Origin: Actinoalloteichus hoggarensis
GTDB lineage: Bacteria > Actinomycetota > Actinomycetes > Mycobacteriales > Pseudonocardiaceae
DNA length: 64,000 nucleotides
Assembly: GCF_002234535.1 (NCBI RefSeq)
Contig: NZ_CP022521.1
Span: forward strand, 4,278,001 to 4,342,000
Direction of reading: 5' to 3'
Both the position numbers and the translations under genes were made by a program. The notes under the pieces were generated by a model that saw only the letters and a program-made list of their open reading frames with translations, was not told the origin of the DNA and made no database searches. Of this stretch, positions 15,791 to 24,429 are shown piece after piece (positions within the stretch are counted from its first letter, which is position 1; each line of letters starts with the position of its first letter).

Positions 15791-17178
15791 CCTCACCCGA
15801 CACGACCGATCTTCAGCCGCCGCCGGGCTGTCCCGCGCACGGCGGGACCCACCCCGGACCGCCGCTGTACGGGGCGGACTACGCCGCGGACCCCATGCGC
15901 ACCCTCGATGCGCTGCGCGGCGACGGGCCGATCTCCTCGGTCGAGATCGCCCCCGGCGTGTCGGCCTCGCTGGTCACCGACTACCGCATCGCCCTGGAGG
16001 TGCTGCGGGACTCCGACACCTTCCGCAAGGACGGCCGGACCTGGCAGGCGACGGCACCGCAGGACAGCCCGATCATCGGCATGATGATGTACCGGCCCAA
16101 CTGCTATCACGCGGACGGGCCCCGCCATGCCAGGCTGCGCGGCGCGATCACCGACAGCCTCGATCGGATCGAGCCCAACACCCTGCGCACGCACATCGAG
16201 CGCAGCGCCGATCGGCTCATCGACACCTTCGCGGGCGAAGGTGAGGCGGATCTGCTCAACCAGTACGCCAAGATCCTGCCGCTGATGGTCATCCAGCTCC
16301 TCATGGGCGTCCCGGAGGAGCCGGGCAGTCGGATGATCGTCGCGATGACCAACGTCTTCGACGGCGTCGAGCCGGAGAAGTCCAACGCGGAGCTGCTGGG
16401 CATCCTGCTGGAGCTGATCGCCGCCAAGCGCGCCGAGCCTGGACAGGATGTGACCTCGTGGATGCTGCAGCACAGCGCGCAGCTCACCGACGAGGAGATG
16501 ATCCACCAGCTGGTGCTGCTGCTGGGCGCGGGCGTCGAGCCCACCCAGAACTGGATCGCCAACGCGCTGCTGCTGTTGTTGTCCGACGACCGGTTCGCGG
16601 GCGATCTGGCCGGAGGCAGCATGCCGGTGGACGACGCCCTGGTGGAGGTCCTGTGGACCACCCCGCCGTTCTCGAACTTCTGCATGACCTACCCCACCCG
16701 TGACGTCGAGTTCAACGGATTCGTCCTCCCGCGGGACAAGCCGGTGCTGATCAGCCTCACCGCGGTCAACACCGATCCCGCGCTGGCCTCCGAGACTCGG
16801 GCGGGAAACCGCGCCCACCTGGCGTTCGGCGGTGGCGCGCACGTCTGCCCGGCGCAGTCCCCGGCACGGCTGATCACCTCGGTGGCCATCGAGAAGCTGC
16901 TCGACCGACTGCCCGACCTCGAACTGGCAGTCCCGGCCGACCAGCTGACGTGGCGACCTGGACCGTTCCTCCGAGCGCTGACCGCGCTCCCGCTTCGCTT
17001 TCCCTCGGTACCCGTCCGATCCGACGAGACCACTGGAGACAGCAGATGGAACGACAAGCCGGTTCCACCGTCATCGACCCCACCGGAGCCGACGTCCAGT
17101 CCGAAGCAGCAGGCCTCCGCGAGGTCGGCGCGCCCACGCTGGTTGAACTCCCTGGTGGGGTGGTGGCGTGGGCAGTAG
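15787..17178 (+). CDS. cvnE: Conservon cytochrome P450, CYP157-like (CvnE)
   Basis: 463 residues from the GTG at 15787. The haem loop FGGGAHVCPAQ carries the thiolate Cys, and the I helix reads LLGAGVEPTQN in place of the usual AGxxT. The K helix is LVEVLWTTPP: Glu is kept but the Arg of ExxR is replaced by Trp, the known hallmark of CYP157 proteins (EQSLW in CYP157C1). The C-terminus has a linker rich in Pro/Ser and ends PRWLNSLVGWWRGQ, a tail shared with two paralogues here. The last 133 bases also encode the N-terminus of the next P450 in another frame. Substrate unknown; loss of ExxR may indicate an altered role in the signalling complex. Confidence 0.92.
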   Translation: MTSPDTTDLQPPPGCPAHGGTHPGPPLYGADYAADPMRTLDALRGDGPISSVEIAPGVSASLVTDYRIALEVLRDSDTFRKDGRTWQATAPQDSPIIGMMMYRPNCYHADGPRHARLRGAITDSLDRIEPNTLRTHIERSADRLIDTFAGEGEADLLNQYAKILPLMVIQLLMGVPEEPGSRMIVAMTNVFDGVEPEKSNAELLGILLELIAAKRAEPGQDVTSWMLQHSAQLTDEEMIHQLVLLLGAGVEPTQNWIANALLLLLSDDRFAGDLAGGSMPVDDALVEVLWTTPPFSNFCMTYPTRDVEFNGFVLPRDKPVLISLTAVNTDPALASETRAGNRAHLAFGGGAHVCPAQSPARLITSVAIEKLLDRLPDLELAVPADQLTWRPGPFLRALTALPLRFPSVPVRSDETTGDSRWNDKPVPPSSTPPEPTSSPKQQASARSARPRWLNSLVGWWRGQ

Positions 17179-18284
17179 CGGGCTATGAGCAGATCCGGGG
17201 TCTGACCACCGACTCCCGGGTCTCCCGCAACGCCAGGGCGCACTGGCAGGCGTGGGCGGACGGGGAGATCACGCCGGACTGGCATCTGTACACGTTCGTC
17301 GCCGTGCAGAACATGATCTCCGCGTACGGCGCCGATCACACCCGGTTACGCTCGTTGATCTCCAAGGCCTTCACCCCGAGGCGGGTGGCGGCGCTCGCAC
17401 CGAGCATCGAGCAGCTCGTCGCCGGTCTCATCGACGACCTGGTCACGAAGGGCGCGGGGGGCGAGCCGGTCGATCTCCGCGCCGGGCTCGCGTATCCGCT
17501 GCCCATCGCGGTGATCAGCACCATGTTCGGCGTGCCCGAGGACTGGAGCGACGAGCTGCGGGGGATCGTCGACGGCATCTTCGACACCACGCTGGGTCCG
17601 GAGGAGGCACGGGCCAACCAGATGCAGCTGTACACGCTGCTCAACAAGCTGGTCGAGCTGAAGCAGGCCTCCCCGGGCGAGGACATGACCAGTGCCCTCA
17701 TCGACGCCCACGAGCAGGACGGCACCCGGCTTCAGGAGCACGAGCTGGTCGACACCCTGCTGCTGATGCTCGGCGCGGGCCACGAGACGACCACGAATCT
17801 CCTCGACCAGGCCATGACGGCGATGCTGACCCATCCCGATCAGCTGGCGATGGTGCGTTCCGGTGCGATCACCTGGGACGACGTCATCGAGGAGGCCCTG
17901 CGGTGGAACGCGCCGATCGCCAGCCTCCCGCTGCGCTACGCGGTGGAGGACCTGGAGATCGCGGGCGTGACGATCCGCAAGGGCGAGGCGATCCTGGCGT
18001 TCTTCGCCGGTGCCGGACGCGATCCGGCGCACTACGGCGAGACCGCCGACCGGTTCGACGCCACCAGGGCCGTCAAGGATCACCTGTCCTTCGGGCACGG
18101 GGTGCACTACTGCCTCGGCGCTCCCCTGGCCCGGCTGGAGGCCAGGATCGCGCTGCCCGCTCTGTTCGACCGATTCCCCGACATCACCCTGGCCTGCCGG
18201 CCTGACGAGCTCAGGCCGGTGCGGTCCTTCGTCTCCAATGGTCATCTCGACCTTCCCGCGACGCTCGTCGCGGCGAGAGGCTGA
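17046..18284 (+). CDS. cvnF: Cytochrome P450, CYP154-like (CvnF)
   Basis: 412 residues from the ATG at 17046, backed by GGAG six bases upstream; the corresponding start recurs in the paralogue at 21949 (both begin MERQ). It is a complete class I P450: I helix LGAGHETTTN, K helix EEALRW with intact ExxR, and haem loop FGHGVHYCLGAPLAR. CYP154 enzymes are soluble hydroxylases of macrolide- or steroid-like substrates. Electrons must come from ferredoxin and reductase genes elsewhere, since none is in the window. The first 133 bases overlap cvnE in a different frame. Confidence 0.93.
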   Translation: MERQAGSTVIDPTGADVQSEAAGLREVGAPTLVELPGGVVAWAVAGYEQIRGLTTDSRVSRNARAHWQAWADGEITPDWHLYTFVAVQNMISAYGADHTRLRSLISKAFTPRRVAALAPSIEQLVAGLIDDLVTKGAGGEPVDLRAGLAYPLPIAVISTMFGVPEDWSDELRGIVDGIFDTTLGPEEARANQMQLYTLLNKLVELKQASPGEDMTSALIDAHEQDGTRLQEHELVDTLLLMLGAGHETTTNLLDQAMTAMLTHPDQLAMVRSGAITWDDVIEEALRWNAPIASLPLRYAVEDLEIAGVTIRKGEAILAFFAGAGRDPAHYGETADRFDATRAVKDHLSFGHGVHYCLGAPLARLEARIALPALFDRFPDITLACRPDELRPVRSFVSNGHLDLPATLVAARG

Positions 18285-19008
18285 GCCGGCCGATCTCTTG
18301 GAGGTTCGCGCGCGAATCGACCGCGCGCGAGAGAGCGAGACCCTGGCGCGGCCCGCGCGCACGGTGCACGACGCCCTCGGGCATCGATCACCGTGCGCGC
18401 CCGGTCGCCCCACCAGGGACTGCGTCCGCGGTGCACGAGAACGCCGCCGCCGCCCAGGCAGGTCGTGCGGCGACGACACCGCGATCCGGTGCGGGCCGCG
18501 CGGCAGCGGCCGCCCTCGTCGGACATCTCAGGCATCCGGAACGGATGCGACGCAGGAGGAGCACCGCATCGTGACCTCATCCACGTCGGCGGTCGACACC
18601 GACCCGCCGGCATCGAACCTGTCCGGCTCCTCGGGCGAGGACCGTCGCCGACCCGGCTCCGGCCTCGGCGGGCGAGCGGCCGGTTCCCCGTCGAGTCGAA
18701 GGCGGGTCCGCCACCCGCGCCGTGTCCCGTCGCCGTGTCCGACCGGCGGCACCGCGCCGCGTCCGTGGCGCCCCGGCGCAGACTCCGGCGGCGGCAGCCC
18801 TGGCCGGCAGCCCTGACCGGCGGACGGCCCGGCCGATCGACGCGGCCCGTCGACGCGCGGCAGGCATCGAGCTCGCGCGGGCGGCGGATCGGCCGCCCAG
18901 GCCCGTGCACCCGAGGCATACGCCGACGAACCGACGCCCTCGTCCGGTGATCCGCACCGCGGTCCGGCGACGAGGGCCTTGTCCCGACAGCACCATAGGA
19001 GCACGCCT
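18285..19008. other. Gap inside the P450 cluster
   Basis: This 724-bp stretch between the second and third P450 genes has no convincing ORF. It starts with a hairpin (18355-18400). Arg/Pro-rich open frames are composition artefacts. It may be the scar of a lost gene, since the other CYP157-like genes are translationally linked to neighbours. Confidence 0.5.
18355..18400. terminator. Perfect 12-bp inverted repeat after cvnF
   Basis: GCGCGCACGGTG (18355-18366) and CACCGTGCGCGC (18389-18400) flank a 22-base loop, 70 bp after the cvnF stop. A terminator or attenuator separating the core conservon from the extra P450 genes is plausible; there is no T-run. Confidence 0.45.
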
Positions 19009-20493
19009 GTGACCACCACCGATCCGGCAGGCCATGCCGGCGGTCCGCCACCCGGTTGCCCGGCGCACGCCTCGGCGCCCTCGGAGCAGGCCGCGCGCGC
19101 CGCGATGCCCGCGACCGCCGTCGAGCCCACCGCGCTGTACTCGGCCGCCTTCGCCGCCGACCCGGCCGCGGTCTACGCCGAGTTGCGCAGGCAGGGCTCG
19201 GCGGGCTTCGTCGAACTCAGTCCCGGCGTCCCCGCGAGCCTGGTGATCGGCTACGAGGCCGCCCTCGCCGTGCTCCGGGACCCCGAGTCCTTCCCCCGTG
19301 ATCCCCGCCGCTGGCAGCAGACCATGCCCCCCGACTGCCCGGTGCTGCCGATGATGCAGCACCGACGGAGCGCGGTGTTCAACGACGGCGACGTCCACAC
19401 CCGACTGCGCGTCGCGGTGAGCGACAGCCTGGATCGGATCGACCCGACCACGTTGCGCCAGTACGTGGAGCGCAGCGCGGACACCCTCATCGACGACTTC
19501 GCCGACCGGGGTCGGGCGGATCTGCTCGCCGAATACGCCCGGCTGCTGCCGATCCTGGTGTTCAACCAGCTCCTCGACTGTCCGCCGCAGCTGAGCGCCT
19601 CCCTGGTCCGCTGTCTGGCGGCGATCTTCGAAGGCGGAGCCGAGGCGGCCGAGGCGAACGGGGAGCTGGGCCGCTGCATGCTGGAGCTGATCACGCTGCG
19701 CCAGCGGGAGCCCGGCAACGACCTGCTCTCCTGGCTGATCGCCCATCCCACCCGGCTCGACACCCAGGAGCTGATGGACCAGCTCACGATGTTGCTGGCG
19801 GGCGGCATCGAGCCGGTGCAGAACCTCATCGCCAACGCCCTGCGGCTGCTGTTGTCCGACGCGCGGTTCGCCGGGGACCTCTCCGGCGGCAGCCTGCCCG
19901 TGGACGACGCGCTCGTGGAGATCCTCTGGACCGACCCGCCGTTGGCGAACTTCGGCCCCGCCTATCCCACCCGGAATGTGTCGCTGCCCGACGGCACCGT
20001 GCTGCCCGCGGGTCGACCCGTGGTGGTCAGTTACGCCGCGGCCAACCTCGACCCGAGTCTCGCCTCGGATCGCGGCACCGGGAACCGGGCCCACCTCGCC
20101 TGGAGCGCGGGACCGCATGCCTGCCCCGGGCAGTCGCAGGCCCGGATCATCGCGTCGCTGGCGATCGAGAAGGTGCTGGACCGACTCCCCGACGTCGAGC
20201 TGGCGCTGGCCGAGGACGAGCTGCGGTGGCGACCGGGTCCCTTCCAACGGGCACTGACGGCGCTGCCCGTGCGATTCCCCCCGGTGGCCGTGCCGGAGGA
20301 CCCCGGCGGCCCGCTGCCCCCTTCGCCGCTCACACCGACCGACGGCGGGACCGGCGGACGCCGGGCCACGACGGCGGGGGTGCCGTCCGACGGACCCGCC
20401 CCGACGGCGGAGCGGCAGGCGGCCCCGGCCGACGGCCGCCCGTCGAGACCGCGCTGGATGGCCGCCCTGACCCGGTGGTGGCGCGGCCAGTGA
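19009..20493 (+). CDS. Cytochrome P450, CYP157-like paralogue 2
   Basis: 494 residues from the GTG at 19009, with AGGAG about eight bases upstream. It is closely related to cvnE: shared N-terminal PPPGCPAH, I helix LAGGIEPVQN, K helix LVEILWTDPP again lacking the ExxR Arg, and haem loop WSAGPHACPGQ with the Cys in place. The C-terminal linker is longer than in cvnE and ends PRWMAALTRWWRGQ. Unlike the other two CYP157-like genes it has no CYP154 gene overlapping its end. Probably produced by duplication within the locus. Confidence 0.9.
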   Translation: MTTTDPAGHAGGPPPGCPAHASAPSEQAARAAMPATAVEPTALYSAAFAADPAAVYAELRRQGSAGFVELSPGVPASLVIGYEAALAVLRDPESFPRDPRRWQQTMPPDCPVLPMMQHRRSAVFNDGDVHTRLRVAVSDSLDRIDPTTLRQYVERSADTLIDDFADRGRADLLAEYARLLPILVFNQLLDCPPQLSASLVRCLAAIFEGGAEAAEANGELGRCMLELITLRQREPGNDLLSWLIAHPTRLDTQELMDQLTMLLAGGIEPVQNLIANALRLLLSDARFAGDLSGGSLPVDDALVEILWTDPPLANFGPAYPTRNVSLPDGTVLPAGRPVVVSYAAANLDPSLASDRGTGNRAHLAWSAGPHACPGQSQARIIASLAIEKVLDRLPDVELALAEDELRWRPGPFQRALTALPVRFPPVAVPEDPGGPLPPSPLTPTDGGTGGRRATTAGVPSDGPAPTAERQAAPADGRPSRPRWMAALTRWWRGQ

Positions 20494-20650
20494 TCACCGC
20501 GATCGCCTCCGCCGCGTCGGGCGCTCGAACCCCGTCGCGACCGTCGAGTCCCGGTCCACGACGCGGACCGGCGGCGGGGGCGGTCCGCCACCGTCCGAGC
20601 ACCACCGGACCGACCTCTCGTTCCGCACCGACGACGCTCCAGGAGAACGT

Positions 20651-22084
20651 GTGACTCCCACCGATCCCCTCGGCCAGGACCACGTGCACCCGCCGGACGG
20701 CGCGCGGTCGTCGCCGCCGCCCGGCTGCCCGGCGCACGACGGCGTGACGCGGTTGTACCTGCCGGAGTTCGCGGCCGATCCGAACGCCGTCTACGACTCG
20801 CTGCGGGCCCAGGGACCCGTCGCGCCGGTGGAGATCGCCCCCGGTGTGCCCGCCACGCTGGTCACGAGCTACTCGACGGCTCTGGAGGTCCTGCGCGATC
20901 CGCGCAATTTCCCGAAGGACCCACGACGGTGGCAGCAGACCGTCCCGCCGGACTCGCCGGTGCTGCCGATGCTGATGTACCGGGACAACTGTCTGTTCAC
21001 CGACGGCGAGCGGCACCGCAGGCTCCGCGCGGCGCTGAACGACGGCCTCGGCGGGGTCGACTCGGTGACGCTGCGCGGCTATGTCGAGCGCGGGGCGACG
21101 ACGTTGATCGACGAGTTCGCGCCCGCGGGCGAGGCGGATCTGCTCACGCAGTACGGCAGGCTCCTGCCGATCCTCGTCCTCGATCAGATGTTCGCCACCC
21201 CGCCGCATCTCAGCGAACGCCTGACCACGGCCCTGGGAACGATCTTCGAGGGCGTCGCGGCCAACGCCGAGCAGGCGAACAGGGAACTCTTCCTGTGCAC
21301 CGCGGAGCTGGTCGAGACCCGCCGCGCCGCGCCGGGCAGGGACGTCGTCTCGTGGCTGATCGCCCATCCCGCGGAGCTGACGCAGGAAGAGCTGGTCAGC
21401 ACGATCATGCTGCTGATGGCGGCGGGCATCGAGCCGACGCAGAACCTGATCGCGAACGTGCTGCGGCTGCTGCTCTCCGACGATCGGTTCGCGGGCGGCC
21501 TGACCGGCGGCAGCGTCGCACTCGACGACGCGCTGACAGAGATCCTCTGGACCGACCCGCCGATGGCGAACTACGCGACGACCCATCCGATCCATGACGT
21601 GTACCTCGCGGGCGGTGTGCGGGTTCCGGGCGATCGCCCCGTGCTGATCAGCCTGGCCGCCGCGAACGCCGACCCCGAGGTGTCCGCCGCCCGTGCGTCG
21701 GGCAACCGGGCGCACCTGGCATGGAGCGCGGGCCCGCATGTCTGCCCCGCCCAGTCCCAGGCGATGACCATCGCCTCGGTGGCGGTCGAGACGCTCCTCG
21801 ACCGACTGCCGGACCTCGAACTGGCCGTGCCCGTCGACGACCTGACGTGGCGGCCGGGTCCCTTCCACCGGGCACTCGACTCGCTGCCCGTGCGCTTTCC
21901 CCCCGTCCGTTCCTCCGTCCGACCCGACGAGAACACAGGAGACAGCAGATGGAACGTCAGTCCACCGCCCCCTATGTCATCGACCCCGCAGGCGCCGACA
22001 TCCAGGGCGAGGCGAGGCGGCTCAGGGAGCGGGGAGTCGCCACGCTGGTTGAGCTCCCTGGTCCGGTGGTGGCGTGGTCTGTGA
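20651..22084 (+). CDS. Cytochrome P450, CYP157-like paralogue 3
   Basis: 477 residues from the GTG at 20651, with AGGAGA five bases before it. Features match paralogue 2 more than cvnE (DPRRWQQT, LTEILWTDPP, AAGIEPTQN); the haem loop is WSAGPHVCPAQ. The K-helix Arg is again missing. The tail ends PRWLSSLVRWWRGL after a Pro/Ser/Arg-rich linker. Its last 136 bases encode the start of the following CYP154-like gene in another frame, the same arrangement as cvnE/cvnF, so the pair was probably duplicated as a unit. Confidence 0.9.
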   Translation: MTPTDPLGQDHVHPPDGARSSPPPGCPAHDGVTRLYLPEFAADPNAVYDSLRAQGPVAPVEIAPGVPATLVTSYSTALEVLRDPRNFPKDPRRWQQTVPPDSPVLPMLMYRDNCLFTDGERHRRLRAALNDGLGGVDSVTLRGYVERGATTLIDEFAPAGEADLLTQYGRLLPILVLDQMFATPPHLSERLTTALGTIFEGVAANAEQANRELFLCTAELVETRRAAPGRDVVSWLIAHPAELTQEELVSTIMLLMAAGIEPTQNLIANVLRLLLSDDRFAGGLTGGSVALDDALTEILWTDPPMANYATTHPIHDVYLAGGVRVPGDRPVLISLAAANADPEVSAARASGNRAHLAWSAGPHVCPAQSQAMTIASVAVETLLDRLPDLELAVPVDDLTWRPGPFHRALDSLPVRFPPVRSSVRPDENTGDSRWNVSPPPPMSSTPQAPTSRARRGGSGSGESPRWLSSLVRWWRGL

Positions 22085-23190
22085 CCAGCCACCACCACCT
22101 GCGGAGCCTGCTCGCCGATCCTCGGGTGTCCAAGGACCCCGTCCAGCACTGGCCCGGCTACGCCGAGGGCAGGGTGCGGCTCGACTCCGTCCTGGCGACC
22201 TGGGTCGGCGTGCGCAACATGTTCAACGCCTACGGCGACGATCATCGGCGGCTGCGGTCGCTGGTCTCCAAGGCCTTCACGCCCCGCCGGGTCAACGCGC
22301 TCCAGCCGTGGATCGAGTCGATCACCGATCGGCTCGTGACCGACCTGGCGGCGGGGCCGCAGGATCAGCCGGTGGACCTTCGTGAGGGCTTCTGCTTCCC
22401 GGTGCCGATCGAGGTGATCTGCGCCCTGTTCGGCGTCGCGGAGGAGCACCGGCCGGAGCTGCGTCGAGTGGTCGACGGGGTGTTCGACACGGCCGCGACG
22501 CCGGAGGAGGCCGCCGCGCTGGGCGAGGATCTCTACAAGATCATGAACGTCTTCATCGCGGACAAGCGCGCCAACCCCGGGGACGACCTCGCGTCGGCAC
22601 TGATCAGCGCGCGTGACGAGGACGGCTCGCAGCTGGACGAGACGGAGCTGATCGACACGCTGAGCCTGGTGCTGTCCGCCGGTCACGAGACGACGGTCAA
22701 CCTGCTGGATCAGGCGATCACCGCGCTGCTCACCCACCCCGACCAGCTCGCGCTCGTCCGGTCCGGCGAGCGGTCCTGGGACGACGTGATCGACGAGACG
22801 ATGCGCTGGCAGGCCCCGGTGGCGAACCTGCCGCTGCGGTACGCGGTGGAGGACATCCAGGTCGGCGACATCCTCATCCGCAAGGGCGATCGCATCCTGG
22901 CGCCCTACGCGGCCACCGGTCGGGACCCGGAGCGGCACGGGGCGGACGCCGACTCGTTCGACCTGACCCGGGCGGTCAAGGACCACCTGGCCTTCGGTCA
23001 CGGCGTGCACTACTGCCTGGGGGCGCCGCTGGCCCGCATGGAGGTGAAGACCGCCCTGCCCGCCCTGTTCGCGCGGTTCCCGAACATGCGGCTCGCGGTG
23101 GCCGCGGACGAGCTGGCACCGGTGTCGTCGTTCATCTCCAACGGACACGCCGAGCTGCCCGTGATCCTGAACCCGGAGTCGGCAGGCTGA
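21949..23190 (+). CDS. Cytochrome P450, CYP154-like paralogue
   Basis: 413 residues from the ATG at 21949 (AGGAG seven bases upstream). I helix LSAGHETTVN, K helix DETMRW with intact ExxR, and haem loop FGHGVHYCLGAPLAR mark a normal catalytic P450. It is a clear paralogue of cvnF, with the same MERQ start and the shared TLVELPG segment near residue 30. It is the last gene of the conservon operon and converges on the siderophore permease genes. A small GC hairpin (GCCGCC-GCA-GGCGGC at 23202-23216) follows the stop. Confidence 0.92.
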   Translation: MERQSTAPYVIDPAGADIQGEARRLRERGVATLVELPGPVVAWSVTSHHHLRSLLADPRVSKDPVQHWPGYAEGRVRLDSVLATWVGVRNMFNAYGDDHRRLRSLVSKAFTPRRVNALQPWIESITDRLVTDLAAGPQDQPVDLREGFCFPVPIEVICALFGVAEEHRPELRRVVDGVFDTAATPEEAAALGEDLYKIMNVFIADKRANPGDDLASALISARDEDGSQLDETELIDTLSLVLSAGHETTVNLLDQAITALLTHPDQLALVRSGERSWDDVIDETMRWQAPVANLPLRYAVEDIQVGDILIRKGDRILAPYAATGRDPERHGADADSFDLTRAVKDHLAFGHGVHYCLGAPLARMEVKTALPALFARFPNMRLAVAADELAPVSSFISNGHAELPVILNPESAG

Positions 23191-23250
23191 TCGGGTCGAC
23201 CGCCGCCGCAGGCGGCACGTCTCGGGCCGCAGCCTACGATCCGCCGCGGC

Positions 23251-24429
23251 TCAGGACTGCTGTCTGCGGCGGGTCCTGACGAACAGATAGATCAGGTAGG
23301 GCGCGCCGAGGACGGCGGTGAGCACTCCGACCGGCAGGTGTGACAGGCCGGGCGTGATCCGCACGGCGAGGTCGGCGCTCACGGTGAGCAGTGCGCCCAG
23401 GACCATCGAGGCGACCAGCGGCGGCTGCGAGGCCCCGACGAGCCGCATCGCGATCTGCGGTGTGGCCAGCGCGACGAAGGCGATGGGGCCCGCGGTCGCG
23501 GCGGCCACGGCGGCGAGCGCGGCGGCGAGCAGCAGCAGGGTGCCGCGCGCGCCGTCGACCCGGATGCCCAGCGCGCGCGAGGTGTCGTCGCCGAACTGGA
23601 GGCCGCCGAGCACCCGCGAGCAGGCCAGCGTGGCGGGGACGAGGATCGCGACGGCGATCGCGAGCGGTCCCACGCCGTCCCAGCCCGCGTTGGCGAGGCT
23701 GCCGACCAGCCAGACGGTCGCCCGACTGGCATCGTCCACGTCGCCGACGGTCAGCAGCCAGTAGACGATGTTGCCGCCGATCGCCGACAGGCCGATGCCC
23801 ACCAGGACCATCCGATACCCGTCGATGCCCTGCCGCCAGGACAGCAGATACAGCAGCAGGCCCGCCGCGAGGCCGCCGACGAGCCCGGCCGCCGGGACGC
23901 CCAACGCGACGGCGCCGCTGACCGTGCCGCGCGAGCCGCCGAGCACGATGACGGCGACGGCGCCGACACCCGCGCCCCAGGTCACGCCGAGGATGTCCGG
24001 GCTGGCCAGTGGATTGCGCGCCAGCGACTGGAAGAGCGCCCCGGACAGGCCGAGCGCCGCTCCGACGAGGACGCCGGTGAGGGTCCTGGGCATGCGCAGG
24101 CTGAAGATGATGCCGTTCTCCCGGCGGTCGCCGCCGCCCGCGAGAGTGCGCAGGACGTCGAACACCTCGATCTGCGAGGTGCCCCGGCCGATGTTCAGCG
24201 CGGCGACCAGGACGAGCAGGACGAGCGCGATGCCGGTGACGAGGACGACCCGGGGCCGCAGGATCATCGAGACCGGCCCGAGGCGCACCGCAGGGATGAC
24301 CGGCGCCTCGGCGGATCTCCCCGCCGCCTCGGGGCCGCCCCCGGCCGGGGCCGTCGAGCCGGGCGCCGTTCCGTTCCGCCTGCCCGCGCCGCGGCCGTCG
24401 GGGTCGAGCTGTGGATCGTGGACGGTCAC
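23251..24429 (-). CDS. Iron-siderophore ABC transporter permease (FecCD family), second gene
   Basis: 392 residues from a GTG at 24429 that overlaps the stop of the first permease gene (GTGA). After a Pro/Gly-rich cytoplasmic N-terminal extension of about 60 residues come roughly ten transmembrane helices typical of BtuC/FecCD permeases, with the motifs RMPRTLTGVLVGAALGLSGA, NPLASPDILGVTWGAG and GPIAFVALATPQIAMRLVG (the ATPase-coupling loop). It forms the heterodimeric channel with the product of 24426-25457. The N-terminal extension is longer than usual. Confidence 0.93.
   Translation of the reverse strand: MTVHDPQLDPDGRGAGRRNGTAPGSTAPAGGGPEAAGRSAEAPVIPAVRLGPVSMILRPRVVLVTGIALVLLVLVAALNIGRGTSQIEVFDVLRTLAGGGDRRENGIIFSLRMPRTLTGVLVGAALGLSGALFQSLARNPLASPDILGVTWGAGVGAVAVIVLGGSRGTVSGAVALGVPAAGLVGGLAAGLLLYLLSWRQGIDGYRMVLVGIGLSAIGGNIVYWLLTVGDVDDASRATVWLVGSLANAGWDGVGPLAIAVAILVPATLACSRVLGGLQFGDDTSRALGIRVDGARGTLLLLAAALAAVAAATAGPIAFVALATPQIAMRLVGASQPPLVASMVLGALLTVSADLAVRITPGLSHLPVGVLTAVLGAPYLIYLFVRTRRRQQS

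Noticed and set aside
18393-18950. 185-codon plus-strand frame in the gap of the P450 cluster
   Set aside because: Arg-rich artefact, lacks codon bias and any P450 motif; not a remnant of a P450 gene that I can recognise.
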